From positions 57,497,553 to 57,561,552 of the forward strand of contig JAQMRL010000001.1 in assembly GCA_035578175.1 (NCBI GenBank): a stretch of 64,000 nucleotides of DNA. The letters run 5' to 3'. Made by a program: the position numbers and the translations under genes. How positions within the stretch are numbered: the stretch's first letter is position 1; each line of letters starts with the position of its first letter. The stretch comes from Catonia carolina. Taxonomy: Eukaryota > Arthropoda > Insecta > Hemiptera > Achilidae. The notes beneath the pieces were generated by a model. It searched no databases. It was not told where the DNA came from and saw nothing but the letters and a program-made list of their open reading frames with translations. This document shows, in pieces, positions 1 to 11,720 of the stretch.

Positions 1-303
1 ACACTAACTCATTCATTCTCCCACTACTATAACAACGCACTGCATTCCTTCCAACTACACGGAGCTAGGACTCAAACAATAGTGCAGTGGTTAAAGCAGT
101 AGTATACACTGCACTGTAAAACAGAACGTCCTCGTTAGGATTTCCGGTAACATTCCCAAAATACATCTTAAAACCCATCAATAGTCTACTATTTAAACAA
201 ATGTAATTGCTAATGATGAAGTTTATATGACTTAAAAACCAGTGTATCTATATTTACTCAATTATAAAACAATTTACTCGATATAAAAGTCAATATTATA
301 TAA
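1..303. other. AT-rich stretch, nothing recognised
   Basis: No coding similarity, RNA gene or clear repeat is visible. It lies upstream of the first Jockey-like LINE, whose exact 5' boundary I cannot fix, so part of it could be element 5' UTR. Confidence 0.4.
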
Positions 304-547
304 CAACATAACTAAGCCGTGTTGTTTTGTTTATTGTGACTTGATTTGTGGGATATGTGAATCTTTTGTTGTTTGTGAGTTTTGTAGTTTTTCTTCGGTA
401 GACGTTATTATTTTTAGGTATTAATTTTCTACATTTTCTTAATTTACTTTTGTTATAACCTTATTGATTATTTCAGAGGAAGCTTTGGTTCTTTTCCTTT
501 TTTTTTAATTTATGTCCTAATATAACCTATTTTTTTATTTTGATCTT

Positions 548-1843
548 ATGGCGACCGTTCATGATGCATTAGGCAGTGGTTCGAATCAACGAGTGATTGG
601 TCACTCGTTTTTGAACGACTCTGAGTTAAAAACGATCTTTCGAGACCCACTACTTGTTATAAAGTCTAAAATGGAAGACACACAAGCAAACCAATCTGTG
701 CTGCGAGTTCAATAGGATTTTTCTACAATAAAAGCCCGCAATAAAACAAGAAAAGCAGAAAAAACTGATAATGACATGCATGTTGGGAAGAAGGCTGACA
801 ATCATCCTCTAATTACCCAAAATTCATTCGAGGCGCTATCTGACAATTCAGATATGGAGGAAGAAGTGACACCACGTGAGCCCAAACCACCACCAATTTT
901 TATACCAAGTGTACAAAATATTAAATTATTGTTAAACGTAATAAACACTAACGGAGTGAAAGGGTAGGAGTACACATATAAGGTTTTAAATCGAAACTGA
1001 AAGCGACTAATGGCCATACATATTCCAAAATAGTAAACAACTTGAAAGTTTCGAAAATCGACTTCCAGAAATACCAACTTAAACAGAACAGATCCTTCAG
1101 AGTAGTATTAAGGCATGTTCACCATTTGATGGACGTTGAGGACATAACACGAGAGTTATGCGAGAAAGGCCATAAAGTCAGAAATATTTGTAATATTCGA
1201 CATAGAATAACAAAAGAACCTTTATCCTTGTTTTACGTGGATCTGGAGCCTACACCAAACAACAAGGAAGTGATAACATCTAGTACGTACAGAACTGTAA
1301 AATTCAATTTGAACCTCCTCATACGAAACGCGTAATAGCACAATGCAAACGATGTAAACGATACAGTCATTCGTGCAAGTATTGTTTTAGGCCATACAGG
1401 TGTCTTAAGTGCGGTGAAAATCACGACACGGAAATGTGCACTAAATCGTCTGCGACTGCTGCAAAATGTGCTTCATGTGACGGTAGTCACCCAGCCAATT
1501 ATAAAGGTTGTGGTGTCTATCAGGAAATCAGGAAAATTAAATTTCCTTATTTACGGGAAAAGCAACCAACTACAGCTCAAAATTCTGAGATTTCGGCTGC
1601 CAGAATTTTATTACCTGTACCAGCATTGAATACGGAGAGGGGTCCTACTGATTTTTCCTTTCCGTCGTACGCTGCGGCAGTTGTTAACGCACCAGATAAA
1701 GGATCACCCGACTATGTTTAGACAGATTCTCTTCGTTTAATTCAGCAATCATTTGCAGAACTGAACGAAATTTTAGTGAAAAAGCAGAGCAAACTTCCAT
1801 GTTAATTAATATCCTTTCGGCTCTCGTTGCAAAGATAAAATGA
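548..1843 (+). pseudogene. LINE ORF1, gag-like nucleic-acid-binding protein, multiply broken
   Basis: The likely start is the ATG at 548. The frame reads through one TAG (713-715) into an acidic, proline-rich stretch that stops at about 967. Similarity resumes in another frame at 1042-1335 (the domain preceding the zinc knuckles; motif NIRHRITKEPLSLFYVDLEP) and in a third frame at about 1300-1719, where CCHC-type knuckles appear (QCKRCKRYSHSCKYC, RCLKCGENHDTEMC, KCASCDGSHPANYKGC). A short C-terminal stretch follows and ends at the TGA at 1841-1843, overlapping the ORF2 start. In this family ORF1 binds element RNA and helps form the retrotransposition particle. At least two frameshifts and two in-frame stops make it a pseudogene. 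No knuckle cysteine seems to be lost. Confidence 0.75.
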
Positions 1844-4529
1844 ATCAACCATCATTTAAAATAGCTTTATGGAACGCAAATGGTTTGGTACGACACGCCC
1901 TAGAATTAAATAGCTTTCTAAATTTACACAAAATAGACATCTTATTGGTTTCAGAAACTCTTTTCACAGACAGAAGCTACATTCGTTTTCCAGGCTACAC
2001 AACTACGACGCTAAACACCCGGACGGAACAGCCCATGCTGGAACCGCGATTTTCATAAAAAGCAATATTAAACATCATGAGTAAGAAAAATTTCAAACTG
2101 ATTATTGACAATCTACTAGCATCGTAGTAGAAGACTGAAAAGGCCCGTTAACAGTTTCTGCAGTATACTGCCCGCCACGCCATAATAATTTATATCAGAA
2201 GAAAGTTTCACTCGATTTTTAAATCTCTTGGAAACAGGTTCATTGTCGGCGGTGACTATAACTCAAAGAGTCCGTTTTGGGGTTCAAGGTTAACCAATCC
2301 CAGAGGGCGTACTTTATTAAAGGTTCTACAAAATAACAATTATCACTCTTTATCTACAGCCGAATATACATACTGGCCGACAGATCGACGGCGACAGCCT
2401 GATTTACTGGACTTTTTCATAACAAAATGTGTTCAACAAAACCAATTGCATGTTTCTGGATGTCTGGACTTGACTTCCGACCACTCTCCTGTAATAACAA
2501 CTATGAAATCGTTTTAATGACAACAGAGAAACCTCCTACGCTTTGTAAGAAAAATACAAATTGGATAAAATTTCAACGTTTTGTAAAAATTACCATGTCA
2601 ATTTAAATTTCTCCATGGAAAGTGAAATGAAAATTGAAGAGGCAGTGGAACATTTCAACAAAATTATTTAGGAAGCGGCATGGAGTTCTACCATCCCATC
2701 ATTTTTTCAAAATTTTCAAATTATGTATCCATTAGGTATCAGAGAGCAAATTACGGAAAAACGGAGACTACGACGAGTTTGGTATTACACTCGTAATCCT
2801 GCTGATAAAACACGATTTAAAAGAGCAGCTAAAAATTTAAAACAGGATTTGTTAGAATTTAAAAACTCATACTCTTAAGATAAATTGAGCAATCTTTCTC
2901 CATCACCAAGTTTCAATTATTCTCTGTGGAAAGCTACCAACTATCTTAAACGTCCGAAAAGTGTACTGCCACCTCTACGTAAACCAGACGGGAACTGGGC
3001 AAGAAATGCAATAGAAAGAGCTAAAGTTTTCGCTGATGATTTTGAAAAAGTCTTTGAATTGCATGACACAAACGATGGTGACAAGGAAGTTGGAGATAAT
3101 TTACAAACTCCTTTCCAGTTATCTCCACCGATAAAATTTTTCTCTCCAGCCGAGGTCAGTCAAGTTATCCAAAAAGACCTCAGCAGCAAAAAATCTCCAG
3201 GTTATGACTTGATTACAGAAGAAATTCTGAAGAAACTCCCCAAAAAAGTTAGAATGTTGCTTACAGCTATTTATAACTCTATTTTACATACTGGACATTT
3301 TCCAGCTCAATGGAAAGTATCCCAAATTGTAGTAATTCCGAAGCCGGGAAAAGATCTGAGTACACCAAGTTTGTACAGACCCATCAATCTCCTACCACTT
3401 GCGTCTAAAGTCTTCGAAAAACTTTTACTTATGCGACTTAAACTGATAATAAGTAAAGTAGAAATCATTCCAGAATACCAGTTCGGCTTCAGGGAGAGAT
3501 ACGCTACAACAGAACAAATAAACCGTCTTGTAAACACCATTCAAAATTCCTTGGAAAGGAAACAGTACTGTACAGCAGCTTTCTTGGACGTAGCGAACGC
3601 ATTTGACAAGGTCTGTTACGTTGGACTTTTATACAAGATAAAAATTAACCTTCCCCATCATTACTTAATTATCTTAAAATCATTTCTATCAAATAGACAT
3701 TTCCAAATTAAATTCCAAAACGTCTACACTTCTCTTCATCAAATTAATTCTGGTGTTCCACAAGGTAGTATCTTAAGTCCATTTCTTTACACTTTATATA
3801 CATCTACCGGAGTGCAATAACACAACCATTGCCACTTTTGCTGATGACACAGCTCTATTAGCAACAGATGACTCTACTTTTGGAGTTACTAAATTATTAC
3901 AAGACCATCTAAGTATAGTTGAAAACTGGTGCAAGAAATGGAAAATCAAAATAAATGACGACAAATCGAGATATATTACGTTTACTTTGAGGAAAGATAC
4001 ATGTCCACCGATACGACTAAATGAAAAACCAGTTCCTCAGTCAGGTAATGTAAAATATTTGGGACTGCACTTAGATCGACGCCTTACCTGGTCGAAACAT
4101 ATTTGGAATACACGCAAAAGACTAGGATTGAAGCTGAAGGATTTGTATTGGATGATGAACAAACGTTCACAGCTGTCATTAGAGAGCAAGCTTCTACTGT
4201 ATAAAGCCATACTGAAACCGCTGTGGACTTATGGGTTACCGCTCTGGGGTTCAGCTGCGAAATCGAATCTTGCTATCATCCAACGATTCCAGTCGAAAGT
4301 CTTACGGATAATAACAAATGCTCCATGGTACGTGACAAATGATACATTGCATAAGGACTTATGTGTCAATACCGTAAAAGAGGAAATCACGCAGCTAAGT
4401 TCAAAATATCAAGAAAAATTAGCAGATCACCCGAGTTATTTGGCGCTGAATTTACTTGATAATAGCGAAGACGTGACACGAGTGAAACGAATAAAATTGC
4501 TTAACCTTCCGTTTAGATTTACCGACTAA
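1840..4529 (+). pseudogene. LINE ORF2, AP-endonuclease plus reverse transcriptase, multiply broken
   Basis: The N-terminus at 1840 is a typical APE-type endonuclease start (IALWNANGL). The frame is lost near 2010 and resumes in another register. Catalytic-core motifs remain at about 2240-2280 (GGDYNSKSPFWGSR) and 2480 (SDHSPV). RT similarity runs from about 2885 to 3815 with RPINLLPLASKVFEKLL, FLDVANAFDKV and GVPQGSILSPFLYTLYT. A frameshift near 3805-3820 precedes the active-site motif FADDTALL at about 3838. The C-terminal RT/thumb region (VKYLGLHLDRRLTW, LKPLWTYGLPLWG) is open from 3987 to the stop at 4529. ORF2 would nick target DNA and prime reverse transcription. The FADD aspartates are intact, but the frame is broken at about 2010, 2510, 2650-2880 and 3810, so no full protein is made. 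Confidence 0.85.
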
Positions 4530-4808
4530 CCTACTTTTTTTTAATAGTTGAAGTCCATATCAACGTCAACATCATCACTAAAAATATCACCGTTATTAAT
4601 TTGGTTACCTTTTCTGTTAATGTTATTCATCTTTTATGTTTTTAATGTTTTAAAATTTACACTCAATATTTTTTTCGCTTCCGAAGCAATACCATTGGGT
4701 ATTGTCTTCGTCATGTGAATCCGTTCATGCTATTTACTTATAGTTTTTGTTTTTAAAACTCATTGTAAATATTCTCGGATGTTAGGAAAAAAGTATATAA
4801 CAATAACA
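4530..4808 (+). other. LINE 3' UTR and A-rich tail
   Basis: AT-rich sequence follows the ORF2 stop and ends in a short AAC-type tail near 4795-4808. The boundary is inferred from the tail alone. Confidence 0.5.
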
Positions 4809-5977
4809 ACTCACTAATATGCGTTGTTTACCATCCACATTTATCAGGTATTCTCATTCGCTGGCTCCGCAGAATGTGGAGCGAAGATTAAGGATAAACT
4901 TTACAAGTCATGAGATCATTTTTTATTCCTCTTGGCAGACATTACAAAAAAATTTAATTGTTAACGAATTTAAACGTGGAATCCTGCTTGGGAATGGTTT
5001 CTCCTCAAGAGTGGTAAAGTGAAGTATAATAAGCTGCAAGTATATACTGGTTGTGTAGAGCTTCACAGTTGTAGATTTAATAAAATAAATTGAAAAAATG
5101 ATTTTACTTTCGTACGTATGAGAGAAAAAAGCGGAAATGTTTTCCGCTTTTGGTTGAGAATATTTACACATGGAAACAGATTAACAAAAACCATTAAGTG
5201 GAAATGTAAAGTTATTTTAAAAGCAAAAATCGACGTATGCATTCGGCAAACAAAAAGACTGAAGTACGATGAATAAAAGTAAAACAAAATTGTGGAATCG
5301 AAAGATTAGATGAGGAGGCGCACAATATGTGTGTAGCGTTAGCAAGTTGGTTTGAGGAAGCAGTTGGAAGCAGAGGGGCGATTGTAACTTCATGATTTAT
5401 TGATGGCTGATACCACTTTTCCATCTTATCTGAATACATTGAAAAGGATTTTGCGGTATAGATCCAAACCGCTTCAGAGTTTCTAGTGAGGCAGTCAACG
5501 CTTTCTGAAAAACGTATTCCGTTTTTCTAACGAGATAAAATTTATGCTGTTCTTAAACACACACGATTTGCATATGCGAATACTTTGAGGTTAGTTTTAG
5601 TTCTATCGGATTTAAATGTAAATTATGTAATGAATGTATTGGTATGTATGAGTATATAGAAACTACTCAGTCATACTATACAAGAGCAAATAATACTTTT
5701 AAAAAGGAACTTATGGAGAACAGTTTTTTATCGCATTCCATTAGTAAATTCTACGATTGAAAAATTTGGGAAAATTATTACGAAAATTATTACGACTAGC
5801 TACGATTAGCATATTCCAACCACTTAGTTTTTGAATGTTAAATTTACATCAGAAAATTTTTTTTAGTATGTTTTGGAATAGCATAGATTTTTAGTATGAA
5901 TGGAAAATTGACTTCTGCTTCCGCGCTACACGCGGGTCCATTACTGGTCCCATGAGGTTCTATTTACGAAACCAGTA
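4809..5977. other. AT-rich stretch, nothing recognised
   Basis: Only short chance open frames lie here on both strands. A small GC-rich patch (about 5930-5970) abuts the left end of the next transposon. Confidence 0.4.
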
Positions 5978-5979
5978 TA

Positions 5980-6784
5980 CAGTATGGTCGCGGTAATCGG
6001 CAATTATTGTAATAGATTTCGGGAATCAAATTACAAACACGATATACTTTATTAGGATAAAAAATACAGATTAAACAAAATAAGAGAACACAAAATTATA
6101 ATTAATACCTTTTTTGAAATCTGTTACAATATTATTTTTGATATCATTTTGAAACAATACACAATTTTAATTCAATGGTAACTTTTGACTGTCAGTGCTG
6201 TTACTCCACGGGAAAAATGTTATACGATCTTTTATAACTTTCAATCGAGCAGCAGTCTTTCCCCCCGTATGAACTAAGGTTTATCCTGGCAACATTTTCC
6301 AGAACAATGCCGACGCATCTTCATTGTAAACTTGATCTGCTGTTAAACCCCGTTTTTCTACTTCATCCTGGAATTTTCTTTTAAAGTCCATAAAATCATC
6401 GATATTACTTGAATTGTTTTCACCGGTAAAAGTTGATAGTCTAATACCGTATCGTTGTTTGAATTTGTCCAGCCAGCTTTACTGGCTTGAATGCCATCTT
6501 TCCCAGTCATTTCCTTGTGAAAAAACTTTGCTTTAGTTGAGAATGTAGTCACTGACTGTAGATTGCCTTGTTCTTTCTTGCAATAACTGTGAGTATAAAG
6601 CCCGCTCGGCATTAGGTTTACCTGCTGCTTTGTATTTATTTTCAGTGGTCCGCACACCATTTATTAGACTTTTTTAAGAATTTTCTAACTGCTCAAAAAA
6701 TAATTAAAAACATGATAATAAGTGATCGTTCGGATTACTGGAGGTTTTGGTGTACCGGGGGTTTGGGTTACCGCGACCATACTG
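5980..6784 (-). mobile_element. Tigger/jerky-like (pogo superfamily) DNA transposon, internally deleted
   Basis: The two ends are inverted copies of CAGTATGGTCGCGGTAA (5980-5996 and 6768-6784), each flanked by TA (5978-5979 and 6785-6786), the target duplication of the Tc1/mariner/pogo group. The 805 bp element carries a degenerate transposase on the minus strand that reaches only the start of the DDE catalytic domain. It is therefore too short to be autonomous and looks like a deletion derivative. The TIR core is perfect over 17 bp, so the copy is not very old, although its coding part has frameshifts and stops. Confidence 0.8.
6170..6660 (-). pseudogene. Truncated Tigger/jerky-like transposase remnant
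   Basis: A minus-strand frame from 6660 to 6358 contains KAKFFHKEMTGKDGIQASK, which matches the end of the CENP-B/Tc5-type DNA-binding region of Tigger and jerky-like transposases (typically an A.xFxxEM...F.AS.GW pattern). Past a frameshift near 6370 the next register gives EKRGLTADQVYNEDASALFW and then KMLPG, the counterpart of the family's NADETGLFWK block that holds the first catalytic aspartate. That aspartate is kept, but the following residue is changed. After an in-frame stop near 6284, a further block (KVIKDRITFF, SQKLPL) is still readable to about 6170. The second and third catalytic acids are absent. Non-functional. Confidence 0.75.
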
Positions 6785-6786
6785 TA

Positions 6787-8124
6787 TTGTTTTTCCAGTT
6801 TCATTTAAATTTATCCTATCCCTTATTAGTCTATGACTTACAAATGAGAAAGAAAATATATGAACGTTCCGTACATCTACATCGGATGACTTACAAAATT
6901 GTAGCATGTAAATTTTGTTTAACAGGTAGGTATGATGTACGGCTGAGTACAATTTTTAAAGTTTTTACGTTTCATCACAGTATATAGTCCTTACTACGTA
7001 CAAAACTGTCACACATCGAGAACTCAACATGGACACAGCACACAACCATTAAACAGTCAGACACTCGTTTTTATTAAAAACGAATAAATCACTCGAATCC
7101 AGAGATAAGAACAGTGTATTACCCATACCTACCATAAATTCTACAAAAATGCTGGAATAGAGATCTCGTATGAAGCACCAACGAGCGTTTGTCAATTTCT
7201 GATTTCCTCAACGAAGACAAAAGCATAACATTACACACACAAACACACACGCACGCACACTACATAAATACTGTTGGTTAAATGAACATACAGTTACAGT
7301 ATTTACAAAATAAAGACAAAAACTTATAGAATTGTAAATCTTGAGAAAGGTATAAGCATAATTTATGTTGCTTGGAGCAGTAGGTGATCTTGCTACCCAA
7401 TAAGAACAAGTGGTCGAAATTAAAATATATGTCCTTGGTATCACTCTGAGAGTATGCAAGTCAATTTTCAGTACTGTAACTCTTTAGGAAAACAAATCAT
7501 TTATAATTTATTGCTTCAGGGTAGTTACCTTAATTTTTATACCTCACGTCAGTAGGTCAGTAGTACTTTAGTGAGCCAGGTAATTCTAAGATATACGCAA
7601 ACTATTTTACACTAATAAAATCTATTATAATAAATGTATTTTAATTTTATAATTTAATGGTTCATAACACAACACTGCGTTTTGTAATTATTTACTCGCG
7701 TAAATTTTCTTTAGGAATGAAAATCTAATCTAAAGATACGGACCACCTCGAACTGATATCGTGATTTTTTTTTAGTACGAAAGGCAGTTTGACACACGTC
7801 TAGAGCGGTGCAGAACTAACAGTACAACTATCCGTTAAGTTAAATTAGCGTAGGCTTTGCGTATAAACTATGCTGAAGAACATCTCTGAAATCGTAAGTT
7901 GAAGATTAACCCAGAGCCTAGTGTTAGTGTTTTATAACGTTTATATTCAAATATTTTGTTTATTATTGGTAACATTTTTTTTCAACAGTGTATTACTTTT
8001 ACAATCAGTTTCTAAATAGAAAAACTTTAAGCAAAGACGATAAAATCTGAGTTATGTCCTTGAATTAAAATAAAAACCACACTCAGTACTGTGTTTCAAC
8101 AAGACTAAACGTGAAGAAAAACAA
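6787..8124. other. AT-rich stretch with a minor CA-rich repeat
   Basis: No gene is recognised. An impure CA-type microsatellite lies at about 7232-7261, and a short palindrome (tcgttttta / aaaaacga) at about 7065-7086. Confidence 0.4.
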
Positions 8125-8154
8125 TATATGTATATATATATATATATATATACA
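8125..8154. repeat. TA dinucleotide microsatellite
   Basis: A run of alternating T and A interrupted by single G and C bases near its ends. No associated gene. Confidence 0.8.
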
Positions 8155-8353
8155 TCCCGCTAACAATTCCGCGTCTTTTCAAAAAGCGTGCATTTCGCAC
8201 ATCGCTTATTTGAAGAGTATATTCAACTTTGATGAGAGTATATAGGGTATTTGTTACACTTACACCCTGAGTTTTGGTATTGGTTTGTCCTGATATTGAA
8301 AATTGAGCATTTTTCAATTTTATTCACTGTGCTATCAATTCAGACTCCTTTCG

Positions 8354-8407
8354 AATTACCGACAATTTCGCGTTCGTACAAATTACCGACAATTTCGCGT
8401 CCGGCAT
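8354..8407. repeat. Two-unit 27 bp tandem duplication
   Basis: The 20-mer AATTACCGACAATTTCGCGT occurs at 8354-8373 and again at 8381-8400. On the minus strand it reads as a GACGCGAAATTG-type motif similar to sequences at 14.63, 14.96 and 15.01 kb. Confidence 0.75.
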
Positions 8408-8984
8408 CGTTTCCGCTATTATGACTTATAGCCTGCAACAGTGTAAACGATGTTGCCATGTCGTACCGGCACGTGTACTGTAGCATTTGCCACTTCTACG
8501 TGTTGTAATGATTGTAGTTAGATATTCACATCTCACCCTAGTACTTCTCCACACAAGACCATCGTATGAAAACAATTCGTTCTCGGACGGAATCCAATCC
8601 AGTCATCAAAATAATTTATTTGTTGTTTATTATTTTGACATGTATTTTAAATAGGTACTTATTTTAAATCAATGTAAAACCAGAATAATTAAAGAAAGTA
8701 TATTTTTTATTTGTTAGAGTTAATTATTTAAAATATCCTAATTGTTACAAATACAGTCAAACCTCCTCATTCGAAATCCTCCCTAAATCGAATATAATTG
8801 TATGCTATCCCCTTCAAAAATCGTCCTTAATATGAATTAAATTACCTCCCTATTCGAAAATTTTCGAGAGTTTCGTGGTCATATATATTGTAACAATACA
8901 TTTTTTTATACATTATTAATAAAATAATTACAAAATTTCCAATTTACACATTGTACACGATTTTTAATGAAGCATGCGTTAAAT

Positions 8985-9240
8985 CACGACAATAAGGACA
9001 CAGTAAGCGTAGTACAAAACTCCAAAAAGCTTTAGAAAAAACTGAAAATGCAGTTAACTTTTGAGTTAGAAGAAACCAGGCAGAAACACAAACAATTACA
9101 CTTACAAAACATTATTGTCACAAAACCTTACGACCAAATAAGGGCATAACAAGCGTAGTTCAAAGCTTCAATACGCATCAGGAAATATTGAAAATTCAGT
9201 TAATTTTTAAGTCAGAGGAAACCAGACGAAAGCAAAAAAA
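8985..9240. repeat. Imperfect direct duplication inside the pogo-type element
   Basis: Two copies of about 105-110 bp share the order ACxATAAGGxCAxxxxAAGCGTAGT ... CAGTTAAxTTTTxAGT ... GAAACCAG.. Divergence is roughly a fifth of positions by eye. Confidence 0.6.
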
Positions 9241-9608
9241 AAAAAATAGTTAGGCTAAATTAGTAATGCAGTCTTTCCTTCTTTGGTGTATGATTTTCGT
9301 ACTAACAGGGTAAAAAATACCGTAGCTGTATTCATTCAGATTAAGCAATATTTTACTCGTTAAAATTTCTAAAATTTTCGGTACCCAATTTATTTTTTAT
9401 TTTCTGTAGGCTGACCTAACTTTTTGTTTGTAGGTATAGTTGTACTGTTTACGCGTATCCCGATTTTATTTTACTCTGTTTTTTATGTCGTTTTTTCAAT
9501 AATTTGTCATATCGTTCTTATAAGTAGAATATTCTTTTGCTTTTGAGTACTAATGGAGCTTGTAATACCAAAACATGCCCTTAATTCTTAATCACAGTAT
9601 TAAGTAAA

Positions 9609-9763
9609 CCCTGTGGTGAATGAAGTAAAGGTATCATTTACAGAGGGGAAAATATGTGCTTTGCAAAGGGCCCTGCATGCTGATACGCGTACTTTTCCGT
9701 TCAGTGAGGAAGGCCACCTCACTTCTCGTTTTACTTAGTAAAACCTCTACAGGTTCAAACCAG
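9609..9763. repeat. Dispersed ~155 bp repeat, copy 1
   Basis: Begins CCCTGTGGTGAAT and ends GGTTCAAACCAG. The same order of blocks (GTG.TTT, GGCC, TTTTACTTAG, AACCTGTA) recurs in direct orientation at 12239-12400. No coding frame or A-rich tail is visible. It lies inside the pogo-type element. Confidence 0.7.
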
Positions 9764-10149
9764 CCTTTCGGCTGATGATCTAAACAACACAAGTAAAATA
9801 ATATTTGTAAAAAACTTTCCTCAATCAAATTGGTGGTCTATTAATAATTTTGACTTTTGTAATTTAATATTTTATGGAATTACATGAATTTTATTAAAAC
9901 GCAATTTTTAAGTACATTTTTTGTTTCAATATTTTACCTCTGTAAATCGAAATCAGCCGGTTCCATCAGATTCGAATCCGGGAGGTTCGACTGTAATTAC
10001 TATAATATGATCAATTAGTAGACAATGCAATTAAAATATTTACTTAGTTGACAAAATTATGTAATTGTAAAGCGACATAATTTGTTCAATATTCAAATGG
10101 AGTACCATTCACCCATTGTCTTTTCGGTGTTCAAATGATTTCATCATCA

Positions 10150-10258
10150 TCTGTTAAGGATTAGGCTCAATGGCCTGTTCCAGTATTCATCTCTTTTTAG
10201 GTCTTCCCAAGCCTCGCTTCTCTCTAGGTTTATATTTGCATGTTTTAGTGACTGAATC
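10150..10258 (-). pseudogene. LINE RT C-terminal tail remnant
   Basis: The minus strand reads YKPREKRGLGRPKKR followed by a stop where the family has tryptophan (TGG to TGA). The pattern YKPxxKRxxGRPxxRW is the basic tail common to many insect LINE reverse transcriptases. Only about 35 codons survive. The family cannot be fixed. Confidence 0.6.
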
Positions 10259-10699
10259 AAAATGATGTTATAAATTATACAAAAGTACTTTGGCCAGTAA
10301 AATTTCTACAACATTTGAAATGCAGTCCGGCTTAGTCATAGTTTGTATTTTTATTCTTGTTCCTCAAGTAATGGTAATCTTTGATCTTCAACAAAGTATA
10401 CATTACACTAATAATTCTCGTATCCAGCTGTTTTGTACACGTTGAAGGTTATCCTTTAACAGGCCATTTCCAAGATTATTTTTCGGCTAAACAACTTTCA
10501 GTCAGTCTTCCAAACCCTGATATTTTTCTCTGCGTTTTCTTTTAAATTATTTAGTGTTGTAAAAGCCATGGTGGCCACTTTTTGTTAATATTCTTTTGGT
10601 TTCTAGTACTTTATTTACATCGTCAACCAACCACCCAATCTAGGAATCAATATTACAAATAATGAAATAAATAAACCTTATTGTTACGTAAAATAATGT

Positions 10700-10890
10700 A
10701 CATTATTTTTGACAAGTCAAAATGCTTGGGATAAGGAACTGGAAGGTTATACTATTGCACAGAAGACAAAAAGGAGACAGACAAAGCATTCACTTGGAGA
10801 GGCCAAGAAAAACTATGTGAAACCTTGACCAAGACAGCCAAACAATATGCTAGGACCAACTGATTAGAAACGAATTCTTAATAGTAAACA
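10700..10890 (+). pseudogene. Possible second LINE tail remnant
   Basis: The plus strand at about 10793-10860 reads HLERPRKTM, a stop, then NLDQDSQT, resembling the GRPRKTW...xDL tail of some insect LINEs. It is short and decayed, and could be chance. Confidence 0.3.
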
Positions 10891-11089
10891 GTGTCCATAT
10901 TCATAAGTCAACTTGATCATTAAAAATCATTAAAAATTTTAATCATTATAATTAACAAAAAACTAGATAAAAAGTAATTATATGACGGAATAATTTGAAC
11001 ATTATTTGATTTTTTAAACATACATTTGAATAAGTTTAAGCGTGACTAAATTAAAAACAAATCCAACAGAATTTGTAAACATGATAAAT

Positions 11090-11720
11090 ACTCAAAGGTA
11101 TTGGTACGCTAAGTACCTTATTTTTAAGCGTTTTAGGGCGTAGCAGTAGGAATTGATTATATAGCAGACACGTTCCTTAATACAACTGTCCCAGGATAGT
11201 TTGCTACCTAATATTAATTCTAAAAATTTTGTAACTTACCTGTTACAAAAGATTTTGATATATTGTCATTAATGGAGATATCCTTACTTTGGTTACTTAT
11301 TTCCTTACGACCAGTGAAGCATTTGGCCACAGTTTTATCTGAGTTGAGAACAAGATTATTTATTGCATCCAGTCCTTCACCTTACTTCAAGCTTCTTTAG
11401 TTTTAAACCTTGTTCATAGTTTTCATCTTCGAAAGATATTATCGTATCATCAGCAAATAATATAACATTGAAGGAGCCAAGAAATTCAGCGAGATCGTTA
11501 ACAAAAATTAAAAATAGCAAGGGTCTTAAAATTCTAACTCGTTGAACTCCCCTTTTAACTTGTATAAAATTTTATGTGTATTTTGTTTTAACTTTGCAAT
11601 GATTGGATGGCAATTCGACCCTCTGATGTCCCTCTAATACCATACACCTCAATTTTTTTATGGGCAAATCATACGGGACACGGTCAAAAGCTTTACAAAA
11701 ACAAAAAATAAATAACAGGG
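11090..11720 (-). pseudogene. CR1-like LINE reverse transcriptase fragment
   Basis: Read on the minus strand, the order is AFDRVPYDLPIKKL (RT motif A region, near 11690), then a degraded GVPQG..LGPLLF block (RPLLFLIFVNDL, about 11510), then LFADDTIISFEDE with the catalytic FADD intact (about 11440-11460), then a block like VKFLGxxLDSKLSWD (near 11200). The spacing and motifs are those of CR1/Rex-type LINEs and differ from the Jockey-like copies in this window. Several stops and frameshifts interrupt it. Endonuclease and N-terminal RT parts are missing or unrecognisable. An old remnant. Confidence 0.65.

Larger units (their letters stand above)
304..4808 (+). mobile_element. Jockey-like non-LTR retrotransposon (LINE), near full length, broken
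   Basis: The span holds, in order, a candidate 5' UTR, ORF1 (gag-like, from 548), ORF2 (endonuclease from 1840, reverse transcriptase to 4529) and a 3' UTR ending near 4808 in an A-rich, AAC-type tail. ORF1 and ORF2 join by an ATGA overlap at 1840-1843, as in active two-ORF LINEs. Both frames carry several stops and frameshifts, so this copy cannot move on its own. The RT protein is related to a second copy at 15.0-16.6 kb and a third at 31.2-32.0 kb. The 5' limit is a guess, because no target duplication could be matched. Family assignment rests on the PRE_C2HC-type gag, the APE-type endonuclease and the RT motifs. Confidence 0.8.
8754..9993. mobile_element. Pogo/Tigger-type non-autonomous DNA element
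   Basis: The left end reads CAGTCAAACCTCC and the right end, reverse-complemented, reads CAGTCGAACCTCC; both are flanked by TA (8752-8753 and 9994-9995). CAGTC.AACCTC is the usual start of Tigger/pogo-type TIRs, and further similarity (an ATTCGAA block) continues inward. The interior has no transposase frame that I can recognise. It contains an imperfect ~110 bp duplication (about 8985-9110 and 9135-9240) and a copy of a dispersed ~155 bp repeat (9609-9763), so the element may have gained nested sequence. Confidence 0.7.
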
